A stretch of DNA of 64,000 bases from Rotaria socialis (lineage: Eukaryota; Rotifera; Eurotatoria; Philodinida; Philodinidae): contig CAJNYU010001305.1 in assembly GCA_905331475.1 (NCBI GenBank), forward strand, positions 248,001-312,000. Direction: 5' to 3'. The notes beneath the pieces are model-generated. The model was not told where the DNA came from and ran no database searches. It worked only from the letters and a program-made list of their open reading frames with translations. Position numbers and translations under genes: made by a program. Of this stretch, positions 54,778 through 64,000 are shown piece after piece; within the stretch, counting starts at the first letter, position 1, and each line of letters starts with the position of its first letter.

Positions 54778-57050
54778 ATGGATTATTTCGATAAAAATGC
54801 ATCAACACGTAAACATCGATCAACAAAAAACAAAATACCAGCTCGCTATATTTTGACACCGATTCTACCATCCAGAAAATTCCAAAATCCTATTAACGGT
54901 AGCAATCTTTCTATTTCTTCACTGTTGCTAGCATCTGCTAAGTTTCACCATTCATTTTAGAAAATATTGATCCGTATTCAAGAAATTGCATCACGCAAAA
55001 TGGTGGACAATCAAGTATGTATTCTATTTTATCTCAAAGAAAAAATTAATTTGTTTGTGCATTCGCATATAATGCTATGGACAAAAAAATTTAATTTCGT
55101 TCGGATCTGCCTTCATCATCAAACAATAGAATTCGAAGTCCTTCTGAAGATCCATAATCACAACATCATACTCAGGGTAAGTAGATCACTCTGTTCAATA
55201 CTAAAGTCGTTAAGTATCTTCCTTTTCAACCATCTGAATCCTCTTCATCAATAAAAATTATCCGTATTTTTATTTTTCTGTTAAGCAAAATCATAAATAA
55301 ATTTTATTACAAAGTTTTGCCTTTTGAATAAAGAAAGAATTTTCATGATTTCTTCTTCTCGTATTTTGTAGAACAATTCGGGACATATCGTCGTCGTTCA
55401 TGTAGTACAGCTAAAAGTTTGAATAAAAAATGTAGTTTATTTGAAACAAATATAACACCGAATTCGAAGATTCTTGATGTCGATGACGAATGACCTGTTG
55501 AAATTAGTAAATAAAACAATGTCATCCTGTGCCAGCGACATCTTTCTTTTGTTCTTTATTTAGTGAAAGTGAACACGATGATTTTGATGACAATGATGAA
55601 CATGACGATGATAGCGACGAAGAACGAAAAGAAGAAGTTGAAAATAATAATGAAGATGGCAATTGTGATGTTAATCAACGATGACAAGGTAATAAGAAAC
55701 GAATAGTTTTTCAATACCACGCGAAAATTTCTTAGATTAAAACGACAACTTTTTTTAGTTTCGATTTGTAGAACAAAGAATTCTTGATACTAAATGTTTC
55801 TAAGATTCATTCTAAAAGTTTAATTTTTATATATCTATCGAATAATTTACTTTTTAGTGTCAAATGATGAAAATATTTCAAAAAGAATGGCTTATCGAAC
55901 AAATGAACACCCACTGAAGAATTTTCAATTCGAATTCAATCAATTACGTACAGGTATGTTGATAGAAGTAATACATCAAAATTATTGAGAAATCAATTGA
56001 TTCATATATCTCTAAAAATAAACTCAACGAATATTGGAAAAAGGTTTATTTTATTCCCAATTGAAACACTTATATTAATCATTTTTCTCTTGTTTTCAAT
56101 TCTTTTTGTAATTGTTTTTAACCTACTCTTAATATGTTTTTAGATTTAGCCGATACTATTTCAAAATTAGTTAATCGTGTTGAAACTCATCAGACCAAGT
56201 CGAATAACAATTCAAGAATTTTCGAAAAAAATTAATCAAACAATAGTAGGATTTGTGCACATTTTTTGAAAGAATTTCCTAAATTCATACATTTTATTTT
56301 AGATCGATTCTAGCTGAGAAAAATATCGTCGTGATGGTGAAACATTTCCTCGAATAGTAGTAAGTGACGTTTTTGTCTTCTTATTTATTTGTATTTGTCT
56401 TTTCGTATGCTAAGGAATATTTTAGTCAAAATCTATTAGGTATTTATGACGCTGATGATTATGGTCAAGTCAAGTTGCTCCAAAAGTTATGAAAATTTTA
56501 TTCTCGTCGACTGAAATGAGCTAATCAATTATTCATACTAATTCGGCTTGTGTCAAGCCCGAACTTGATCCGGATCATATACGAATTTTTATAGGTAAGA
56601 CAATTTTCTTATTATTATTAAAAATGCTTTTTTCTTTTTTTATCTAGCACTGCTGATTCAAGATATAATATAATACAAAAACAACTATTCTTTCAAGAAA
56701 TTTTTGTTTGGTTTTATTTATCTGCTTTTGTTTTAGATTGATTAAAGTTTTTTTGTCAAAACTGTTTATTCAAACTGTCAATTAATTCCTTTTTCAATTT
56801 TAGATGCAGTGTGCTCGTTTTCACATAAATAACTCATATTGGGACGAGTTCTTCACTTATTACGCCTTCATAGATCTTTAACGCGAATGTTGTGCGATGT
56901 ACGTTGTAAGTATAAAACAGATTCACAACAAAAAAGAACAGTAGCAACCACGTAAACCACAATTATCGTCTTTATCAACAGTTCTTCGTTGTACAAATAC
57001 TGAAGCACATTACGAGCAATGCGCTAATGGCTTATTAATGGAAATAGATT
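54778..57050 (+). pseudogene. Decayed multi-exon gene with acidic stretch and BEN-like segment
   Basis: Exon-like pieces separated by plausible small introns: MDYFDKNASTRKHRSTKNK (54778), VRICLHHQTIEFEVLLK (about 55104), an acidic run HDDFDDNDEHDDDSDEERK ending in TGA at 55682-55684, ISKRMAYRTNEHPLKNFQF (about 55877), LADTISKLVNRVETHQ, KYRRDGETFPRIV, EYFSQNLLGIYDADDYG, then after a frame change PKVMKILFSSTEMS, an in-frame TAA at 56522-56524, and CVKPELDPDHIRIFI. The last part resembles a BEN domain (LF..E..., ALDP..I.... pattern), a DNA-binding fold of chromatin regulators. Stops and frame changes argue for decay. Because introns remain, it is not a retrocopy. The BEN assignment is tentative. 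Confidence 0.45.
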
Positions 57051-57224
57051 ATTAGTAGCAGTGTTCTTTTTTTTATTTATATTTTTATGCATATATGTAC
57101 GTTTATGCTATTGTAATTGATTACATTGATGCAATAAATATACGTATAGCACGAGAAAACCAATTTTATTAAAATATCACTCAGAGAGAAGGAACTAGAG
57201 AACGGGATTTCGTTATAGGATGCA

Positions 57225-57449
57225 TACGAAGGTTCTGTAAGATCTTACAAGAATACTATTCGATCATACAAGAATCGTACAGTAAGATTTTATCAGAAAT
57301 GCTGGCTTTAAGATATTTGTATGAAATCATACAAGATCTTATACGATTTTTGTACGATCTCGTATGTTCATATAAGATCATGAAGTAAGTTCCGATACGA
57401 CCTTGAGGAATCATGTACGATCTTACAGTCTGATTGTTTGACCTGGGTA
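57225..57449 (-). repeat. GATCTTAC-rich repeat with TACCCAGGT terminus (right, inverted)
   Basis: Ends GATTGTTTGACCTGGGTA, the reverse complement of the terminus at 54106. It contains the same kinds of words (AAGATCTTACAAG, CATACAAGA, TACGATC). Together with the left copy it brackets the decayed gene. Confidence 0.65.
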
Positions 57450-57900
57450 AGATCAAAATAAGTGATGAATATTAATGTAGTTATGTGAGAGGACAGTTAA
57501 TTATGATCTTATCAATGAATGTATTAGTTATTAGTCATGTTAAAATTCAGATCAACTAAAAAGTCGCACTATCTTCGTTGGAACTGAAGTGTTTCTTGCC
57601 AGTTGTACTATTAGTTAAAAGAAATATCCATTAAAAATTATTAATAAGACTTGGCCATCTTGCATTTAAGTGACATATATTCCGCACAAGTATATCATTA
57701 AAAAAAAGAATAATTTTTTTCTTGACACATTTTATGTTAAAATGTAATTAATCACGAGTATGAATAACTTTTAGTCTAGGAAAAATAATTTGATTAATTT
57801 TTCTTTTCAATTTATTCACCTGTTCATTGTTTTTAAACAATTACAAAAAAACTAAGATAGAATATACATATTTGCAAAGCTTAATGTGCTATAAATAATT

Positions 57901-59419
57901 TTAAATATGAGATAAAACAGTAGGGGTTTGTTGGTTTTCGGGTGATGTTATTGATTCACTTATACTTGTTGATACATGTATTGTTGTTTCTTGTTGTTGT
58001 TGTTGTTGTTGTTGTGGATAGGGTTCATATAAAAAATTAAAGTCAAATGTTTTACTGTTTATTTTCGATGATACTGATGTATGACTAGGACGATAGGTTA
58101 ACATAATATCAGTTGTTTGATAAATTTGTTGATGTTTTCTCCCTTTAGTTGTTTTGAAAAAAGTTCCACTGAATTTTTTACAACGTATAGCAAGAAAAAA
58201 ATGATGGCGAAAATAAGATGACGTTAATACATAAAAATAGAATGATAATGAATAATTTAAGTAGAATATTTTGCTCGCTATTAACCATGCTATCCATAGA
58301 TATTCATTGAATTGATCGTTGCCTTCAATGGCACGTGTAAATCGATATATACATTCAACTAATAAAACCGGTAAGCTCACAATGAGAAATGTAATAAGAT
58401 CAGCAAGTAAAACAATGCTTAAACGAGCATTACGGTTAGCTCTTTTACGACGACGAACACGTAGAACACGTCGTTTAGCACGTCGTACATTACTTAATAT
58501 AAATATATTTGCAATAAATACAATGCAAAATGGTATAATTAAACTAAAAAGGAAATCAATTATTGGGCTGACATTTTTATAGAAAAATAAGTAAATTGGG
58601 GATTTTGTTAATGGACCACAAACTGCTTTACATGGTTGAAATTGAGAATAGCCAACGCCAATGCCAAATAACAGATGAACGTTAAGCAATATAATTATAA
58701 TTAATAAGAAGAATGTACTCCATAATGCTGAATTTGATGTTTGACAACAATGATGATTACGAGGATAACGTGACAATACAAGACGATTACAAGCAACAAA
58801 TACTAATAACCATGGTGTTAATTCATCGAAAAGTTTTGTTAGAAATAAATGTAAACCACATAAAATACTTGAATTTAAATGATGTTCAACGCCAAACTGT
58901 TTAAAAAAATATGGTCGAGATATAATTAATAAAGCTATTGTATCCGATATAGCAAGCAACAGTAAATAACAGCCGCACGACAAGGTTCGTAATTTCCGTT
59001 GAGAAAATGTTAATATTGACAACCCATTACCAATTATACCTAAAAGCAGTAAAATATACGCTGTTCGAAAGCATGATTAATATTCAAGATACAATAATAT
59101 CAGTTGTCCCTCGATTTCATCAAATATTTACCTAGTATCACCAAGTATGGTACAACAATATTGATTCGATTTTCGATTTCATCTGAAGATGATAATGTTT
59201 CATTTTGACATGCATACAAACTTATAGGTGGTAAAGTCGTTGTAACCAAATCATAATAAGTGTCTAAATGTATCAATTAAACAAAAAACTAATATGGATT
59301 TTTTTTCGTTTATAAAGAAAAAGTAAATATCTTATTTATTAAGATAGATAGCTCTCTGTTAAGAAAAACCTACATGTTTCATAGTTGGCTCTATCGGTCG
59401 TTGCTGTTGACATTGACAT
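57901..59419 (-). CDS. Rhodopsin-family GPCR, intact (three exons)
   Basis: Exon 1 starts at 59419 (MSMSTATTDRANYET). Exon 2 (about 59265-59132) gives TYYDLVTTTLPPISLYACQN and the start of TM1 (INIVVPYLVIL). Exon 3 completes AYILLLLGIIGNGLSILTF and the remaining helices: LLLLAISDTIALLIISRPYF (TM2), CGLHLFLTKLFDELTPWLLV (TM3), NRLVLSRYPR in place of the canonical DRY, TFFLLIIIILLNVHLLFGIG (TM4), PIIDFLFSLIIPFCIVFIAN (TM5), a very basic third loop (RRAKRRVLRVRRRKR), SIVLLADLITFLIVSLPVLL (TM6) and FYLNYSLSFYFYVLTSSYFR (TM7, NYSLSFY for NPxxY). An eight-Gln tract lies in the tail, which ends TVLSHI. It resembles peptide-receptor-like orphan GPCRs; the ligand is unknown. Confidence 0.88.
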
Positions 59420-61024
59420 AAAAGAAAATATCTCAAATAAATAAAAAGTCATAAAATATTTTATTTTATTTTATAACGAATATATATATATATATATATA
59501 TATCTGTGTGTAAGAGCTTTTCCGTTAATGATTCACGAATGAAAATAAAAGAGAGAAAAAACTAAAGAGAAAAAAGGATAGATGAGGAGAAAGAGAAGTA
59601 AAAAAGCTCTCATCAAGTCTCTTGCTGTTTCTCTTATTATTTGTATTAGATTTTCTTTGATATAACAAATAAGTACAGAGTGTATATGCATGATAAATAC
59701 CGAGTCAATATTCGTTAGTAAGAACAAAGCGAGAAAATAGAAAAAAAAAAATTCTAACTCTAATAATAAATACGACAGATCTTAATAAGAATACAAATAA
59801 TGGTCGTAGGCAGGATAAAATATGTACAGACTTTTATTATATTTTGTTAGCTAACTGATTTATCATTGTTATAAGCAAGCTTATAGCAAAACATGAAAAC
59901 AAATAACATTAGTTATTGTCACCGCTTGTCATGCTTACTAATGGCAACCGAAATGACTGATTCTCTTTGACGGCGTAGGTGTATTGTGTCACTCGATTAT
60001 GTTTTGTATGAAAAGGAAAAATTCAGTCATTAATACTAGGAAATGTTAGCTACAATTCAAACTCATTGTCTGAGCTCTGTCGTCTTATAGAATAGTGCAT
60101 TATTCAGAAATTAATTGCAAAATGTCTGGATTAACGCGGCTTAAGTATAGCGGAAGTCTTTAACTGAACGTGCAAAGTTTCTCTAAAATATAGAATACGA
60201 GGGTTTTCATCATAATAAATAATGTGAACTTAAATTATCCACTGTTTCGACTCGGAGATTGGTAGAAGTTTTTGTTCTTTCGAAGTTTATATACTTTTAC
60301 CTATTTTTATATTGATGAACTCTAATTGGACTGACATATGTCAGATGAGTACACTTTACATAATTATAACTTTCCGTGTATTCAAAGCTGGTTCATTAAG
60401 CTTCAAAATTCACTAAAATAATTAGTTTCGCATCCTAAATCACTAGTCTAAGTGATATAATCTTAAATTTTTAATTGATCTACTTAACGATGCAATTTGA
60501 ATGAAAAGAGTGCAAAGAAGATCAATTTAAGAAAACTTGTTTTTCTCGCCTCTCGTATTTCAAAACCAGTAACAATAAACATGTTGAGGGAGAAATTTCG
60601 AAGAACATGTAATATCGAATAGTCGAAGAAAAAGAAAAACAGGTCCACTAAGGAATCAACTCTTCTACCGTCGCGTATTTCATAAACCATATTTTATTGT
60701 ATATTTGGTTTTTTAATGAGGTATACCATATTATTTACTCGTTATTCGAGAAGTAACTCAATCCAACAAAGTCTAACAATACATCATCAAAATATCAAAT
60801 TATACGCAAGAGTTAAAAAAAATTCTCTTCAAACCTTTTGTTAGGAGCTATCCATAGAGAACATCAGGAAGCGGAAGGATAATCAGCCAGAATCGACTTT
60901 TCAGAATAGAGTAAGAGAATCAAAATATGACATTTATACTTGGACGTTGTAGCTGAATTGTTCATTAAGTTATTTAATTAGATAGAAAACTAAGTAACGC
61001 CTGCTATGCTGTTGAATTTCTATC
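59420..61024. other. Intergenic upstream of the GPCR
   Basis: A (TA)n tract at about 59481-59503 lies within about 85 bp of the GPCR start codon. The remainder is AT-rich with no recognised gene. Confidence 0.5.
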
Positions 61025-61410
61025 TTTTCTAGTTTGGTCGAATTCGGTTTCATTATGAAGCACTCGCAAAATTACAACAAAAAGCATATCCTGATGCTTC
61101 TCTAATTATTTTTCTAAATTATGTATCAATCTCATCAGTAAAGAGTGAAATACAAAAAAAAGATACGCAAAATTTTAAGATGATGAACAAGACAAAAGAA
61201 GTTAAATCATATAATTCAGATTATGGAATACAGATGAAATATTATAATATTAAATAAACTGTTATAAGTCTTAGTTGAATTTTATGATAAAACTGGCACT
61301 GATGAAACAAAAACATCAGAGAAAAATATTGCCATTTTTCTAAAACAACAACAAAATAATTCAACATTCAAAAAAATAAAGATTATGATCTCACAATCAC
61401 AAGTACAGTA
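61025..61410 (+). other. Possible gene fragment (two exon-like open stretches)
   Basis: Frame one reads FGRIRFHYEALAKLQQKAYP, ASLIIFLNYVSISSVKSEIQ and onward to a stop at about 61257. A second stretch from about 61280 reads EFYDKTGTDETKTSEKNIAI, FLKQQQNNSTFKKIKIMISQ, SQVQ. Both are non-repetitive and protein-like, but no start codon, splice-consistent join or family was found. It could be the remains of a gene or of a transposable element. Confidence 0.25.
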
Positions 61411-61427
61411 GGATGAGATTACCGGGT

Positions 61428-62237
61428 GTAGCAGAAGTTTTGCGACATTCGTTTTTTACATGCATCTGTTTTCAGGAACCTGACAACATTGGTCGTTCTT
61501 TCACAAGATGTGCCATCGAATTTTCTACAAACTTCTATTTGTCTTATTTTAGAACAATAGAATTGAAGTTTTTTGCAGGTCACATTGTACGATTATGTGA
61601 AATGATCGTTTGTCCTACTCATTTTTCAGTATTTTATTCTTTTCGTGAAAGTAAAAATTCAACTCGTAAAACAGTTTATACTGTTAGACAGCTCTTGAAA
61701 TCTTCAGTCGCTTGTTTACATACGCACAGGTGTTTATGCTTTTTCCTTCAGTTAGACGTATGGTCATATTTTGAAATTAGCGTGATTTTTATGTCTGATT
61801 TCTCTGTTTCAAAGAAATCATTCGAGAGATATCACTTATTATTAAACTGTTTTCATTTTTGCAGTATTTTTTAGGCAATTGATTTTACTTTCTATACGCA
61901 GGACAAATAACGCGTGAAAAACAACTCTACTGGAGGACTAACTGGAATGGCGTCAAGAGCATCTTTTTCGTTGTAGCAGATCAAATAAATCCCCTTAGGT
62001 GCCTATTTTTAATGTGGAAAAAAATTGGAAAAATAGAAACAAATCTGCGAGACAAACGATCATTTCACATAATCGTAGTGTCACCTGCAAAAAAGTTCAA
62101 TTCTATTGTTCTTAAGTAAGACAAATAGAAATTTGTAGAGAATTCGATGGCACATCTTTTGAAAGAACGACCAATGTTGTGTCATGTTCCTGAAAACAGA
62201 GGCGTGCCAAACAAAGAATGCTGCAAGACTTGCCGCG
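61428..62237. repeat. Pair of ~190-bp inverted repeats, ~435 bp apart
   Basis: The left arm (61428-61615) and right arm (62051-62237) are reverse complements with scattered mismatches. Landmarks are CTGTTTTCAGGAAC, TTGGTCGTTCTTTCA, AAGATGTGCCATCGAATT and GATTATGTGAAATGATCG. Because of the pairing, both strands show similar frames (RSFTRCAIEFSTNFYL and its partner), which are probably not genes. The spacer has no gene. It could be a foldback transposon or an inverted duplication. Confidence 0.75.
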
Positions 62238-62831
62238 TACTGTAATTTTGATTGACGGATACTTTTCTTTGTTAACATTCATAAAAATTAATATCCTTCT
62301 TTCTTGAATAGCACTATGAATTTATTAAAATAAGAAGATAGAAGCTAAATTTTATATTATAGGTTGCATAAAGGAGTAGATATTAATTATGACTATAACA
62401 CGAGCTCTACTTTTACATTCAAAAATAGTACAATAAAATGTTATCACCATTGATATTGTTTTTTTTTACTACAACTCCATATCAAAGTAATAAAAGGAAA
62501 TTAATTTCTAAAGTCAAAGGAATAAAAAAATAGAAAGCATTTGACTTCTATGAATTCATTTAAGAAACGTAATTTTACTTTTGAATGAAAAGCAATTTTC
62601 TTTCATAGCAAAAAGCTTTTCAGTAGATGGACATCGAGTGCATCAATTATTCGACAATGGAATACCGTCAAAGAACCGCTATTTGCTATAGAATATGAAT
62701 GAGGAGCTAACTGTCAAATTCATATATATAAACAGAAAGAAAAAAGATTTTTGACACAATACGGCTATGTAGGGCTTCTTCCATCAGCGCGTGATTTATT
62801 GCTCTATACATAATCGGGTTACATGAATTTC
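62238..62831. other. Intergenic, no gene seen
   Basis: AT-rich sequence between two inverted-repeat structures; nothing recognised. Confidence 0.45.
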
Positions 62832-62957
62832 GGCCCAAGGAATTTTCGGGCCGGACTTTCGGCCTCAAATGAAATTTTTTTTATCATAAAACTGGGTCAT
62901 TCTCATCCTCAAATTCATTTCATAATGGGCCGAAAGTCCGGCCCGAAAATTCTGGGC
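62832..62957. repeat. GC-rich hairpin (inverted repeat, 126 bp)
   Basis: The arm GGAATTTTCGGGCCGGACTT, extending to CGGCC (62832-62864), pairs with its complement in 62927-62957 (GGGCCGAAAGTCCGGCCCGA, then AAATTCTGGGC). The loop is about 62 bp and AT-rich. G+C content contrasts strongly with the surroundings. It is probably a tiny non-autonomous element. Confidence 0.75.
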
Positions 62958-64000
62958 TCCCTACATAATCATCTTCAATGACCTGCACAATTGAAATTAG
63001 GGCAATCATCAAGGAACGGATATCCTGTTATTACTACTATTTTTCACCATCTGAGGAACAAACATACATATATTATTAAGAATATGACGTTAATTTGAGT
63101 AGAAAGTGTTCAATTTATCTGTCAAAGTCAAATACACACATCGATGTTGCAAAACGTTATTTATTTTAAGGATTTCTAAAGAATAGTAAAGATGAAATCG
63201 AATACATTGCATTGATCATAATTTATTATATCGTATCAATAGGGAAAAAATGTTTCAATTTATAATTATAAAATATTCTTTTCTTTAAACAAGTATTAAT
63301 TAAGATAGAAATTTATTTATGAATATAAACTACACTTTTGAAATTTTCAAACCTTACCTCTATGCTGTAAATTCATACTGATTCGAAGTATCTTTATTAA
63401 ATATTCTAAATCAAGTTGAAATATCGATAATAATTATTTGAAACGTGAATAGCGCATATCGATATACATGGAAGAGAAATGCAAATGAACGAGAAAAACA
63501 GAAATTACATGGATGCTAAAAAGTTTATTATTTGATAATATGGTATATTATTTCCTTGAATTTATTTTCCTATGTAATCTAAAAGTAAAAGATATACATT
63601 TAGAAGTTTTCTATTCACTTAGGCTCTTCCTTATTTTTTTCTAGAGGATTCCCGTCTAATATTCTCATAATTTTCTTCGTCAATGATTTGAGACGAATTT
63701 CTAAATAATGCAACGTAACTTCTCTGAATACCTATAATTCCTTTGACAAACATACTGGTAAGGTTGTCAATCTTGAGGATGTTATTAATTTATTGACTTT
63801 ATTTTTTTTTCGCATCCGTCTGTTCAAAAGCTAGAAATTATTTCAATACTGGCTTATACTTATGATAGTTGTATCACATATGTCATCTTTAATATCATGA
63901 AAAGAAAAAAATACAGCATAGAATTAAGATTCAATTGCTTCTGAATACCATCGTGATTTTAATATTATTTTCTTATTTTAGCCCTAACTCTCTTCACTGA
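62958..64000. other. Intergenic to window end, no gene seen
   Basis: AT-rich. No exon, RNA gene or structured repeat was recognised up to the window edge. Confidence 0.45.

Noticed and set aside
58319..58582. Arg-rich plus-strand ORF
   Set aside because: Antisense of the basic third loop of the GPCR.
61413..61874. 153-residue plus-strand ORF
   Set aside because: Its first third is one arm of an inverted repeat and the remainder is Phe/Cys/Ser-rich with no family; more likely repeat-derived than a gene.

Overview
The window is AT-rich eukaryotic nuclear DNA from a small animal genome. Genes are split by many short GT-AG introns (mostly about 50-60 bp) and packed on both strands. The gene content is metazoan: PGAM5, CCDC86, SRRM2/Cwc21, SMC5, an ankyrin/SOCS-box protein, RPL29, DENR, androglobin and rhodopsin-type GPCRs. 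The intron style, the divergent GPCR types and the AG acceptors placed just before start codons fit a rotifer, most likely a bdelloid. That taxonomic call is inference; no rRNA or mitochondrial marker is present.

Layout. 0.9-3.6 kb: an intronless WD40 gene (-) and a PGAM5 phosphatase gene (+) diverge from a 316-bp spacer. 5.4-8.1 kb: a small unidentified ORF, then CCDC86/Cgr1 and SRRM2/Cwc21, which are only 60 bp apart and look like an operon. 9.3-16.3 kb: SMC5, with three unusually long introns. 17.3-21.0 kb (-): DENR, RPL29 and an ankyrin/SOCS-box gene in one orientation with spacers of about 160 bp, a probable three-gene transcription unit. 22.6-28.8 kb (-): two tandem paralogues encoding long disordered proteins with a C-terminal PDZ domain. 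30.5-32.3 kb (-): a single-pass membrane protein with a DOMON-like ectodomain. 36.0-37.1 kb (-): a GPCR pseudogene with two in-frame stops and a frameshift. 39.7-49.7 kb (-): a full-length androglobin gene of more than 20 exons. 54.8-57.1 kb (+): a decayed multi-exon gene with a BEN-like segment. 57.9-59.4 kb (-): an intact GPCR gene. The remainder, especially 50-64 kb, is gene-poor.

Repeats. I found several uncatalogued inverted-repeat elements: a GC-rich 261-bp element (21.5 kb), a 479-bp near-perfect foldback (38.7 kb), a 408-bp TIR element with ATAT flanks whose loop holds a degenerate hexamer array resembling TGTGGG (52.5 kb), a pair of inverted termini 3.3 kb apart enclosing the decayed gene (54.1/57.4 kb), a pair of ~190-bp inverted arms (61.4/62.2 kb) and a short GC-rich hairpin (62.8 kb). 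Three of these ends share a CCCAGGT terminus.

The housekeeping genes act in RNA processing (CCDC86, SRRM2), translation (RPL29, DENR), genome maintenance (SMC5) and mitochondrial quality control (PGAM5). The most plausible under-described features are the DENR-RPL29-SOCS-box operon, the tandem PDZ family and the inverted-repeat elements.
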